Notes: a model not told the origin generated them from the letters alone. Positions 6,216-13,171 are shown, counted from the stretch's first letter. The stretch is DNA of 16,628 bases from CAVXDP01 sp964562925 (GCA_964562925.1 CAZLVF010000029.1:1-16628); one strand, 5' to 3'. Translations and numbers: made by a program.

Positions 6216-6644
6216 CTAGACGGATCTCCGTCTAACGAATAGAAAGAAGAGTATCATCCCCATAATCGCGAGTGCAAAAGCAATCACAACCATCAATGAC
6301 GATTGCGGCCCGGCTCCAACCGCTATTGGAAACGGTCCGATGAAGATAACCAAGCCACCTGTACCTCCGCCTCCAATTGCAGAAGCCAGTATCATAAGCA
6401 GCATCCCAACAAAGATCATGATGAAAGCCGCTATGAAGATCGTGAAACCCCACGGTAAACCGGCTTGGACGCTTTCCGGCACACGCATGCCTGACGGGAT
6501 AGCCGCGCTTTTCGAACAGTCTTGACACTTCCAAACGTACGGATTGAAGCATAATCCGCAAACCGTCCTTCCACAGTCCTTACAAACGTACATTGCCGGG
6601 TTCTGGTTACAGTGCTCACAGACCCTCACGGACATGAGGTTCAC
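6216..6644 (-). CDS. DUF131 membrane protein with N-terminal zinc module
   Basis: The 142-residue protein starts with eight cysteines in four CxxC pairs (9/12, 21/24, 29/32, 40/43), a B-box-like two-zinc module. It continues with a membrane segment (about 66-90), a short loop with GGLVIFIGPFPIAVG (about 96-110) and a second membrane segment (about 115-137) ending in RRR. The GGxVxxGPFPIxxG loop is the hallmark of DUF131 (TIGR00304 family), whose function is unknown. The start GTG lies one base after the stop of its upstream paralogue; ATG three codons later is an alternative. Architecture suggests a cytoplasmic zinc head on a two-helix hairpin. The fusion of this head to DUF131 is the notable point. 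Confidence 0.75.
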   Translation of the reverse strand: MNLMSVRVCEHCNQNPAMYVCKDCGRTVCGLCFNPYVWKCQDCSKSAAIPSGMRVPESVQAGLPWGFTIFIAAFIMIFVGMLLMILASAIGGGGTGGLVIFIGPFPIAVGAGPQSSLMVVIAFALAIMGMILFFLFVRRRSV

Positions 6645-6645
6645 T

Positions 6646-6909
6646 CTACCTCACAGTCAAAGAGGCTACCGACATCAAAGCTAGAACAGCAACGATCAGG
6701 ACTATCGAGAGAACTATCAGAACCTTAACAGAGCTTTTGTCGGTTCCAAATACTATTGGGAACGGGCCGAGCATCACTATCCCTCCTCCCCGAAGCTTGG
6801 ATGCTGTTCTGCCTCCGCGTAGCATAAGGAGGAGAGCAGAGATGAATGCCAGTGCGAATCCTGCGATTACCAGGGCCAATCCAGTTTCGAACATGGTCCT
6901 AGCGTCCAT
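6646..6909 (-). CDS. DUF131 (TIGR00304) small membrane protein
   Basis: The 87-residue protein has a membrane segment (about 8-29), a basic loop with GGGIVMLGPFPIVFG (about 41-55) and a second membrane segment (about 61-84). This is the full DUF131 domain without extra parts. It is first in a two-gene unit with its zinc-fused paralogue and is divergent from rpoD. The start is ATG 6909. A 21-bp inverted repeat (6962-6982) lies about 53 bases upstream and could control it. The function is unknown; presence of the family throughout many archaea suggests a membrane role particular to archaea. Confidence 0.8.
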   Translation of the reverse strand: MDARTMFETGLALVIAGFALAFISALLLMLRGGRTASKLRGGGIVMLGPFPIVFGTDKSSVKVLIVLSIVLIVAVLALMSVASLTVR

Positions 6910-6961
6910 CCGGAGCGTCCGCCTCTCTCCTATCAGGATCGTCGAATCGTTCTATCTAGGT

Positions 6962-6982
6962 TTTTCGAAAGATTATCGAAAA
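6962..6982. repeat. 21-bp dyad, candidate operator
   Basis: TTTTCGA (6962-6968) and TCGAAAA (6976-6982) are perfect inverted 7-mers around a 7-base spacer. The dyad lies in the 212-base divergent region between the DUF131 pair and rpoD, where a dimeric regulator could bind. Confidence 0.45.
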
Positions 6983-7062
6983 GCTGCCATTCCAAATGTT
7001 TTGATAAGTTGAGTAACTGAATGATTTCGAAGTGCTTCAATAACGGATGATTTGTGGGATAG

Positions 7063-7072
7063 GGTTTATATA
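7063..7072 (+). promoter_or_regulatory. TATA box of the rpoD operon
   Basis: GGTTTATATA is followed by AAG and lies about 50-58 bases before ATG 7122. It predicts a transcript start near 7095-7100. It implies that the rpoD-to-fni block has its own promoter, separate from rps13-rps4. Confidence 0.6.
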
Positions 7073-7121
7073 AGTTCAGGGAACTGTTGCTTGATCAACT
7101 TTCCAAAGGTTGCCTTCATTT

Positions 7122-7943
7122 ATGGATGTAAAGGTTCTACAGGAAGATGAGAATTCGATCAGGTTCATGCTGAGCGGGGTAACCCCTGCTTTTGCTAACG
7201 CCATCAGAAGAATCATTGTATCAGAAGTTCCCACGATGGCGATAGATGATGTAATGGTTGTTGAAAACACATCTGTCATGTACGATGAGATCTTAGCCCA
7301 TAGGCTTGGTTTGATTCCGTTAAATACCGATCTGGAAAGCTATGTGCTTCCAGAAGAATGTGAATGCAAAAGTGAATTGGGATGCAACCGGTGTAGAGCA
7401 TCCTTCACGCTTGATGTGGAAGCCCAGGATGAAACGGTGACGGTCTATTCAGGTCAACTCCAGCCTCAAGATCCAAACGTGAAACCGGCCAACGAGAAGA
7501 TCCCGATAGTGAAACTGGCCCCCAAACAGAAGATTCGACTTGAAGCCTACGCGAGACTAGGGCGCGGCCTGGAACATGCGAAGTGGCAGCCTGTTTCAGC
7601 CTGCGCTTACAAGTATCTCCCTTACGTCACCATCAATCCGAAAAGGGCTGCTGAAGCTGTCGAATGCGCGAAGTGGTGCCCTAAGAACGTCTTCGCATTT
7701 GAAGGAAACAAAGCTATAGTAAAGAACGAGATGAACTGTACACTATGCATGGAATGTGTGAGGCATTGCCAGAAGAAACCTCCAATCAAAGTCGGCTGGG
7801 ATGACAAGGTCTTCATATTCTACGTTGAGCCGACAGGATCGATTCCAGTCGATATGATTGTAAGAGAGGCGTCAAGATTGCTAGGAGCCAAAGCCGAGAC
7901 GCTTTCGCGTCTCATGTCAGCGCCGGGGGAAGAGAATCGATGA
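7122..7943 (+). CDS. rpoD: RNA polymerase subunit Rpo3/RpoD with ferredoxin-like domain
   Basis: The 273-residue protein is the archaeal Rpb3/alpha-like subunit that pairs with Rpo11 to seed polymerase assembly. The dimerisation segment is SGVTPAFANAIRRIIVSEVPTMAID (about 18-42). A CxC-x5-CxxC set (Cys80, 82, 88, 91) matches the zinc site of Rpb3. An inserted ferredoxin-like domain (about 160-222) holds Cys182, Cys186 and CxxCxxCxxxC at Cys206, 209, 212 and 216, enough for one [4Fe-4S] cluster, as in Sulfolobus, rather than the two of Methanosarcina. ATG 7122 is chosen because the N-terminus MDVKVLQEDENSIRF aligns with known Rpo3 starts and AAAGG lies upstream; a TTG at 7110 is possible. The stop overlaps the rpl18e start (ATGA). 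Confidence 0.95.
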   Translation: MDVKVLQEDENSIRFMLSGVTPAFANAIRRIIVSEVPTMAIDDVMVVENTSVMYDEILAHRLGLIPLNTDLESYVLPEECECKSELGCNRCRASFTLDVEAQDETVTVYSGQLQPQDPNVKPANEKIPIVKLAPKQKIRLEAYARLGRGLEHAKWQPVSACAYKYLPYVTINPKRAAEAVECAKWCPKNVFAFEGNKAIVKNEMNCTLCMECVRHCQKKPPIKVGWDDKVFIFYVEPTGSIPVDMIVREASRLLGAKAETLSRLMSAPGEENR

Positions 7944-8299
7944 GGTCACAATCAACAAATCCGCAACTCGTATCCCTAGTTTCCAGACTGAGGAAGAGAT
8001 CGCGTGAGTTCAAGACGCCGTTATACAGACGTATCGCCGAAGATCTCTGCAGGTCTAAGAGAACGCGGAGAACGGTGAATCTCGGCAAGATAGCAAGACA
8101 TACAAGTGAGGAAAGCGTTGTCGCGGTTCCCGGAAAAGTTCTCTCAGCTGGAAGTCTAGATCACAAGGTTACAGTAGCGGCCTTCAAGTTCTCCAAGCAA
8201 GCAAGAGAAAAGATCGAGAAGGCTGGCGGAAGGTGTATATCGCTTGATGTCTTGGCTGAAGAGAACCCTCGAGGCGCAAAGATAGTTTTGCTGGGATGA
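7940..8299 (+). CDS. rpl18e: Ribosomal protein eL18
   Basis: The 119-residue protein is archaeal eL18, a large-subunit protein shared with eukaryotes and absent from bacteria. Family landmarks are TNPQLVSLVSRLRKRSREFKTPLYRRIAEDL near the N-terminus and the VPGKVLSAGSLDHKVTVAAFKFS segment (about 63-85). It overlaps the rpoD stop by four bases, which indicates translational coupling. The length is standard. Confidence 0.96.
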   Translation: MRSQSTNPQLVSLVSRLRKRSREFKTPLYRRIAEDLCRSKRTRRTVNLGKIARHTSEESVVAVPGKVLSAGSLDHKVTVAAFKFSKQAREKIEKAGGRCISLDVLAEENPRGAKIVLLG

Positions 8300-8305
8300 G
8301 AACGG

Positions 8306-8749
8306 ATGACTTCTGAGAGTCTATTCGTCGACGCAACGGACCAGATCCTAGGTAGGCTGGCGAGCTATGTTGCAAAGAATGCGTTGAACGGCAAGGAGAT
8401 CGTAGTTCTCAACGTTGAAAAGGCTGTAATATCTGGGAGGAAGAGGATGATCGTGGATGAAGCGAAGCTTAGACTAAAGACTCGAACGCTGGGATCTCAA
8501 GAGAAGGGTCCGGTACACTACAGAAGGCCTGACACATACGCAAGAAGGGTGATCAGAGGCATGCTTCCATGGCGGAAATCGCATGGAAAGACAGCTTTCA
8601 AGAGGGTGAAGGTGTACGTCGGAGTTCCAGGGGAGTTTAAGGGAAAACCTGCCCTGAGGATTCCGGGGACAGAGGCCTCGAAGCTTCGCTGCCCTTACAT
8701 TACACTAGAGGAACTTGCAAAAGAGATTGGAGGAGTCAAGACGAGTTGA
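8306..8749 (+). CDS. rpl13: Ribosomal protein uL13
   Basis: The 147-residue archaeal uL13 opens with the typical DATDQILGRLASYVAK (9-24) and has the VLNVEKAVISG strand and the RGMLPWRKSHGKTAFKRVKVYVGVP segment (about 84-108). It is a large-subunit protein binding 23S rRNA domain II/VI regions. It lies six bases after rpl18e and overlaps the rps9 start at its stop. Confidence 0.96.
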   Translation: MTSESLFVDATDQILGRLASYVAKNALNGKEIVVLNVEKAVISGRKRMIVDEAKLRLKTRTLGSQEKGPVHYRRPDTYARRVIRGMLPWRKSHGKTAFKRVKVYVGVPGEFKGKPALRIPGTEASKLRCPYITLEELAKEIGGVKTS

Positions 8750-9156
8750 GCGAGAGGAAGCGAGTCTTGCTCGTCACGGGGAAAAGGAAGACGGCTGTAG
8801 CCAGAGCTGTCGTCCGACCGGGAACTGGCAGGGTGACAATAAACAAGTTTCCTGTTGAAACGGTTCAACCTGAGGTCGCTAGGTCGAAGATTATGGAGCC
8901 GCTCGTTATCGCGGGAGAGAGGAGAAAGGGCTTGGACATAAGCGTTCACGTGAAGGGAGGCGGGTTCATAGGACAGGCTGAAGCGACTCGTATCGCTGTA
9001 TCTAGGGCTCTGGTCGAATGGACGAAGAGCAGCGAACTTAGAAGAGTGTTCACAAGTTTCGATCGAACGATGTTAGCCGGCGACCCGAGACGTTCCGAAT
9101 CGAAGAAGTTTGGCGGCCCAGGAGCCCGGAGACGAAGACAGAAATCGTACAGGTGA
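8746..9156 (+). CDS. rps9: Ribosomal protein uS9
   Basis: The 136-residue protein is uS9, whose C-terminal tail reaches the P-site tRNA. The tail here ends RRRQKSYR, the archaeal/eukaryotic form of the invariant basic end. GKRKTAVARAVVRPGTGRVTINKFP near the N-terminus is the other signature. It begins with TTG 8746, embedded in the rpl13 stop (TTGA); the GGAGGA at 8729-8734 about 12 bases upstream supports it, and no ATG fits the conserved N-terminus. Confidence 0.96.
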   Translation: MSERKRVLLVTGKRKTAVARAVVRPGTGRVTINKFPVETVQPEVARSKIMEPLVIAGERRKGLDISVHVKGGGFIGQAEATRIAVSRALVEWTKSSELRRVFTSFDRTMLAGDPRRSESKKFGGPGARRRRQKSYR

Positions 9157-9159
9157 CTT

Positions 9160-9165
9160 GGAGGA
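9160..9165 (+). promoter_or_regulatory. Ribosome-binding site of rpoN
   Basis: GGAGGA lies six bases before TTG 9172 and supports that non-ATG start in the 15-base gap after rps9. Confidence 0.65.
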
Positions 9166-9171
9166 TCCAAC

Positions 9172-9396
9172 TTGATTATACCCGTTCGCTGTTTCAGTTG
9201 TGGAAGCCTTGTAGGCGACAAGTGGGAGGAGTTTGCACGTAGGGTTAAGGAGGGAGAGGATCCTCACAATGTACTCGACGCTCTGGGAATGAAAAGGTAT
9301 TGCTGCAGAAGGATGTTAATCTCCAACGTCGAAGTCATAGACGAGTTTCTAAAGTACGCAGAGGTTTCCTCAAAGAAGCGAGATGAGACCCTGTAG
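9172..9396 (+). CDS. rpoN: RNA polymerase subunit Rpo10/RpoN
   Basis: The 74-residue protein is archaeal Rpo10 (Rpb10), a small zinc-bundle subunit that clamps the Rpo3/Rpo11 platform to the large subunits. The zinc ligands are Cys7 and Cys10 in the N-terminal CFSCG and the adjacent pair Cys44-Cys45 in RYCCRRM. The N-terminus MIIPVRCFSCGSLVGDKWE is diagnostic and requires the TTG start at 9172. It follows rps9 and precedes rps2. In many archaea rpoK (Rpo6) comes next, but only 18 bases separate rpoN and rps2 here. Confidence 0.96.
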   Translation: MIIPVRCFSCGSLVGDKWEEFARRVKEGEDPHNVLDALGMKRYCCRRMLISNVEVIDEFLKYAEVSSKKRDETL

Positions 9397-9403
9397 CGCA
9401 CTT

Positions 9404-9411
9404 AGGTGATC
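9404..9411 (+). promoter_or_regulatory. Strong ribosome-binding site of rps2
   Basis: AGGTGATC is a full 8-base complement to the archaeal 16S 3' end and lies three bases before ATG 9415. It is the best Shine-Dalgarno match I saw in the window. Confidence 0.7.
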
Positions 9412-9414
9412 TAA

Positions 9415-10077
9415 ATGAGTAAAGACGAGAAAGAGATGATGCCGAAGACCGAGGATCTGCTGCTTCCTCTCGAGGATCTGCTGGCAGCAGGGCTTCACAT
9501 CGGGACAAGAATCAAGACGGGAGATATGAAACCCTACATTTACCGTGTACGACCTGATGGATTGTTCATACTTAACATAGGAAAGACGGATGAGAAGATA
9601 AGACTGGCTGCAAGGTTCGTTTCAAGGTTCGATCCATCACGTGTACTTGTGGTTTCTTCCAGACTCTACGGGAAAGCGCCACTGGAAAGATTCTGTGAGA
9701 AGACCAGAACCATTCCGATCGTCGGAAGGTTTCTTCCAGGCTATATCTCAAACCCGCTCCAGCCAAGACATGGAGAGCCCCAACTGGTTGTTGTGACAGA
9801 TCCCCGCGCAGACTGGCAGGCTATAAATGAAGCCTCATCTTCCGGCGTGCCTGTCATAGCCTTCTGCGATACCGATAACGTCTTCTCTGGAGTAGATCTC
9901 GCGATACCGATAAATAACAAGGGGCGTCGAGCCTTGGCGATGGCTTACTGGCTTCTCGCACGACAGGTTCTGCGAGAAAGAGGGGAACTTGCCCTAGACG
10001 CCCAATTTCCATTGACGGTCGACGATTTCGAGACGAAACTGGCAACAATATCGCCTAAGATGGGCGGTGAAGATTGA
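9415..10077 (+). CDS. rps2: Ribosomal protein uS2
   Basis: The 220-residue protein is archaeal uS2 (eukaryotic SA family). Landmarks are AAGLHIGTRIKTGDMKPYIYRVRPDGLFILN (about 24-54), GRFLPGYISNP (about 103-113), VVTDPRADWQAINEA (about 126-140) and PVIAFCDTDN (about 145-154). It assembles late on the small subunit. The extreme N-terminus is acidic and variable. The stop codon overlaps the start of the MEMO gene, so the two are translationally coupled. Confidence 0.97.
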   Translation: MSKDEKEMMPKTEDLLLPLEDLLAAGLHIGTRIKTGDMKPYIYRVRPDGLFILNIGKTDEKIRLAARFVSRFDPSRVLVVSSRLYGKAPLERFCEKTRTIPIVGRFLPGYISNPLQPRHGEPQLVVVTDPRADWQAINEASSSGVPVIAFCDTDNVFSGVDLAIPINNKGRRALAMAYWLLARQVLRERGELALDAQFPLTVDDFETKLATISPKMGGED

Positions 10078-10922
10078 AAGTTCGAAGGCCCTGTCAGGCC
10101 GGCGCATTCTACTCTGGAACAAAGTCATCTCTAACCAAACAGGTCGAAAACTGTTTTCTCCACAAGTTCGGCCCTGGCAAACTTCCTCAAGTCAACAGGA
10201 GCGCCAATAGAAGCATCCTAGCTCTCGTCTGTCCTCACGCGGGATACATGTACTCCGGAGCTGTTGCAGCAAACTCCTATTACGCACTTGCGGCAGACGG
10301 GGTTCCGCATACTTGTGTAATCCTAGGCCCGAACCATACTGGGATGGGAAGCGGAGTTTCAATAATGATCGAGGGTGCTTGGGAAACCCCCTTGGGAGTC
10401 TCCTCAATAGACATAGAGACCGCTAGGAAGATACAGAAGGAAACGGAGATTATCGACATCGACGAATCAGCCCACAGGCTTGAGCATTCTATTGAGGTCC
10501 AGCTACCTTTCCTACAGTACGTTTATGGCGTGGATGTCAAGTTCGTTCCTATATGTATGATGATGCAAGATCTGACAACGAGCCGCGAAGTGGGTGAAGC
10601 CCTTTCAAGCGCTCTAGCAGGGTTGAACGCTGTTGTAATAGCATCATCCGACATGACCCATTACGAGAGCCAGGCGGCCGCTTCGAAGAAGGATAGACTT
10701 GCCATAGAATCGATTCTGAGCCTTGATGAGGAATCCCTCCAGAGAGTTGTAGAATCCGCGAGTATCTCAATGTGCGGCTACGGCCCAGTTACAGCGGCCA
10801 TTACAGCTGTGAAACTTTTAGGGGCGAGAAACGCTTCGCTTCTATCTTACAGGACGAGCGGAGACGTTACAGGAGATACAAGCGCGGTAGTCGGCTATGC
10901 TTCGATATTGATAAACAAATAG
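10074..10922 (+). CDS. MEMO family protein (AmmeMemoRadiSam system)
   Basis: The 282-residue protein is a MEMO1 homologue, related to class III extradiol (LigB-type) dioxygenases. The conserved segments are VCPHAGYMYSG (about 52-62), ILGPNHTGMG (83-92), EHSIEVQLPF (137-146), SSDMTHYE (191-198) and MCGYGP (233-238). His55, His88 and Cys234 correspond to the metal-binding His49, His81 and Cys244 of human MEMO1, so a metal site looks intact. It starts at TTG 10074 inside the rps2 stop, with GGTGA (10066-10070) three bases upstream. The rps2-MEMO-mvk order is common in archaea. Its system partner AmrS is encoded at 1691. The substrate is unknown. Confidence 0.93.
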   Translation: MKVRRPCQAGAFYSGTKSSLTKQVENCFLHKFGPGKLPQVNRSANRSILALVCPHAGYMYSGAVAANSYYALAADGVPHTCVILGPNHTGMGSGVSIMIEGAWETPLGVSSIDIETARKIQKETEIIDIDESAHRLEHSIEVQLPFLQYVYGVDVKFVPICMMMQDLTTSREVGEALSSALAGLNAVVIASSDMTHYESQAAASKKDRLAIESILSLDEESLQRVVESASISMCGYGPVTAAITAVKLLGARNASLLSYRTSGDVTGDTSAVVGYASILINK

Positions 10923-10959
10923 CAAAGAAAAGACTAACGTCTCTGAAGGAATAACACAG

Positions 10960-11943
10960 TTGAGAGCTGTGGCTACAGCTCCGGCAAAGATCATTCTGAC
11001 AGGAGAACATTTTGTAGTCATGGGCAAACCCGCTATCGCGATGGCGGTAAACCTGTATTCAAAGGTTAACATAACTAGGAGGGATGATCCGAAAATATGC
11101 ATCAAGTCAAACTTGCTGAATGCTGTTGGTAGTTTCCAATCTGGAAGATACGTACCTGAAATCGGAGGAGAAGACGCAGGTAACGCACTACTTCCGGTTC
11201 ACTTAGTCGCCTCAAACCTCATGAAACGGGCGGGCCTCAATGACCACGGTTTGAGCATTGAGATCGACTCCAGCATACCTATGGGAGCGGGTCTTGGATC
11301 TTCGGCTTCGGTCGCCGTGTCTGTAATTGCGGCTTTATCCAAGCTTCTCGAGATGAGGATCAGTCGAGAGGAGATACGGGAGCTGGCTTTCATCCCTGAG
11401 AGATACGTGCATGGAAGACCATCAGGAATAGATCAGACAACTGCAACCTTGGGGGGCGTGATAGCCTTCTCGCTCGATAGAGGGTTCGAACCTGTGAAGT
11501 CTAAGAGCGATATCCCGATCGTCATAGGCAACACGGGCGAGAAGAGGTCTACCGGAGCGCAGATTGTGAAGGTGCAGTCGATATCGCTTGAGCGTCCCGG
11601 TGAATTCGATGATGTCGCAGCACGCGCCGATGAGATATCTGCTCAAGCTAGAAAGGCGATAGAGAACGGTGAACTCAAACTGCTTGGAAAACTCATGAAT
11701 GATAATCATGAGTTGCTCAGATGGCTAGGACTCTCAAACAAGAAGCTGGAAGAACTCATCTCAGCCGCGAGGTCTGCTGGAGCTCTTGGCGCCAAACTCA
11801 CAGGCGCTGGCGGAGGCGGCTGTATGATCGCCTTAGTCGAGCCCGGTATGGAGAATATGATAGCGGAGGCGGTGGCTAGGTCGGGTGGAGAATCGTTCGC
11901 CGTCAAGACAGATAGAAAAGGCGTTAAGGGTTGGCTTGAGTGA
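10960..11943 (+). CDS. mvk: Mevalonate kinase
   Basis: The 327-residue GHMP-family kinase phosphorylates mevalonate to mevalonate 5-phosphate in isoprenoid synthesis. The N-terminal APAKIILTGEHFVVMGKPA (7-25) is typical of mevalonate kinase. The ATP-binding GHMP motif PMGAGLGSSASVAVS is at about 107-121, the catalytic Asp158 is in GRPSGIDQTTA, and the C-terminal KLTGAGGGGCMIAL loop is near 280-293. The start is TTG 10960 with AAGGA nine bases upstream; it matches the M(K/R)AVAxAPAK N-terminus of homologues. It follows MEMO by 37 bases. Confidence 0.95.
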   Translation: MRAVATAPAKIILTGEHFVVMGKPAIAMAVNLYSKVNITRRDDPKICIKSNLLNAVGSFQSGRYVPEIGGEDAGNALLPVHLVASNLMKRAGLNDHGLSIEIDSSIPMGAGLGSSASVAVSVIAALSKLLEMRISREEIRELAFIPERYVHGRPSGIDQTTATLGGVIAFSLDRGFEPVKSKSDIPIVIGNTGEKRSTGAQIVKVQSISLERPGEFDDVAARADEISAQARKAIENGELKLLGKLMNDNHELLRWLGLSNKKLEELISAARSAGALGAKLTGAGGGGCMIALVEPGMENMIAEAVARSGGESFAVKTDRKGVKGWLE

Positions 11944-12028
11944 AGCTCCGGAGCAAAAATCAATAATTGAGTTTTCGAGTTTGAAAAAAGAATCGCTTGC
12001 GAAGAGGCTGGTAGATAGTGAGAACTAA
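11936..12028 (+). CDS. Possible 30-codon ORF bridging mvk and fni
   Basis: A TTG at 11936 opens a 30-codon frame, MSEAPEQKSIIEFSSLKKES..., that ends with TAA at 12026-12028. It overlaps the mvk stop at its start and the fni GTG (12018) at its end, filling the 74-base gap. The peptide is charged, with a plausible amphipathic helix. I do not recognise it. It could be a coupling peptide, a relic of a gene once in this slot (isopentenyl phosphate kinase often sits here), or chance. Confidence 0.3.
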   Translation: MSEAPEQKSIIEFSSLKKESLAKRLVDSEN

Positions 12029-13118
12029 GACCGAGGTTAGAAAGTCAAGCCATATCAAGACAAGCCTCCAGAGGCGCGTAGAGGCGAGAGAGTCGGCAGG
12101 GTTCAACGACGTATTCATGGTTCACAGAGCGCTGCCAGAGATCGACAAGAAAGAGATCGAGATCTCCACGAACCTTTTCAATCATGAACTGCACGCTCCA
12201 ATCATAATTGGTCCAATGACCGGTGGAACCGCCGAGTCTCAAAGGATCAACTTAGCTCTAGCTGAGGCCGCTGAAAGACTTCGCCTCGGAATAGGTGTTG
12301 GAAGCCAGAGGGCGGCGCTTGAGAACAGAAGACTAGTCTACACCTATCGCATAGTGAGAGAGAAGGCTCCCAACGCGCTGGTCTTCGCCAACATTGGATG
12401 CCCACAACTTGTAAAAGGCAAAGCTGTTGAGACAGCTCTGGCGGCCATAGACATGATAGATGCAGATGCGCTCTATATCCACCTGAACCCGTTACAAGAG
12501 TCCGTGCAGGTTGAGGGCGAAACCTGCTTTCAGGGAGTTCTGGCCATGATACAGGAAGTCGTGAAAGCTGTGAAGGTTCCAGTCGTCGTAAAAGAGACAG
12601 GCGCAGGCATATCTTCTGATGTCGCGAAGGTCTTAACGGATGTTGGTGTAAGCGGTATCGATGTTTCAGGAGCAGGGGGAACAAGCTGGGCTGGAGTCGA
12701 GTATCATAGGGCCAAGCAGGCTTCAGACAGACTGCGTGCAAGGCTAGGAGAAACATTTTGGGAATGGGGAATTCCAACAGTAGCGAGTCTCATTGAGGTA
12801 GCGTTATCCACCCCGGTTACGGTAGTATCTTCTGGCGGAGTTCGAAGTGGACTTGACATCGCGAAGTCTCTGGCTCTCGGAGCGTCTGCGACCAGCCTTG
12901 CATTGCCACTTCTCCGTCCAGCCACTCTAGGGTCAAATGAAGTTGAAAGAACCATCAAGACAGTCATAGAGGAGTTGAGGACCGCGATGTTCTTGACTGG
13001 AGCAAAGACCATTCTAGGCTTGAGAAGCGTTCCAGTTGTTGTGACCGGCTCGATTCGCGAGTGGCTCTCCCAGAGAGGCTTCGATACAGGCGTCTTTGCA
13101 AAGCGACCATCTTTCTAG
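12018..13118 (+). CDS. fni: Type 2 isopentenyl-diphosphate delta-isomerase (FMN, NADPH)
   Basis: The 366-residue protein is a type 2 IPP isomerase, an FMN-dependent TIM barrel unrelated to the type 1 enzyme. It interconverts IPP and DMAPP. Landmarks are APIIIGPMTGGT (about 55-66), GIGVGSQRAAL (about 91-101), YIHLNPLQESVQVEGE (about 153-168, holding the Gln implicated in catalysis), VVVKETGAGIS (about 188-198), VSGAGGTSWAGVE (about 217-229) and SSGGVRSG (about 271-278), the last groups binding FMN phosphate. Length and motifs are complete. The start is GTG 12018 with only a weak upstream GAGG-like site. It is the last gene of the rpoD block. Confidence 0.94.
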   Translation: MRTKTEVRKSSHIKTSLQRRVEARESAGFNDVFMVHRALPEIDKKEIEISTNLFNHELHAPIIIGPMTGGTAESQRINLALAEAAERLRLGIGVGSQRAALENRRLVYTYRIVREKAPNALVFANIGCPQLVKGKAVETALAAIDMIDADALYIHLNPLQESVQVEGETCFQGVLAMIQEVVKAVKVPVVVKETGAGISSDVAKVLTDVGVSGIDVSGAGGTSWAGVEYHRAKQASDRLRARLGETFWEWGIPTVASLIEVALSTPVTVVSSGGVRSGLDIAKSLALGASATSLALPLLRPATLGSNEVERTIKTVIEELRTAMFLTGAKTILGLRSVPVVVTGSIREWLSQRGFDTGVFAKRPSF

Positions 13119-13159
13119 ATTTCCTCTGATCCGTTCTGATGATCATGAATTCCAGTTGT

Positions 13160-13171
13160 CGAATAAACTTA
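13160..13171 (+). promoter_or_regulatory. Possible TATA element for hmgA
   Basis: GAATAAACTTAA lies in the 112-base gap after fni, about 60-70 bases before the first ATG of hmgA. It would allow the reductase gene its own promoter, but read-through from fni is equally possible. Confidence 0.35.

Noticed and set aside
7110..7121. TTG at 7110 as the rpoD start
   Set aside because: The AAAGG site would directly abut it, and known Rpo3 proteins align from the ATG at 7122.
12247..12777. 176-codon frame on the minus strand inside fni
   Set aside because: Low-complexity Pro/Leu/Arg-rich shadow of a complete type 2 isomerase.
13130..13150. C/D-box RNA start near a TGATGAT sequence after fni
   Set aside because: The C box is imperfect and no D box lies at a suitable distance.
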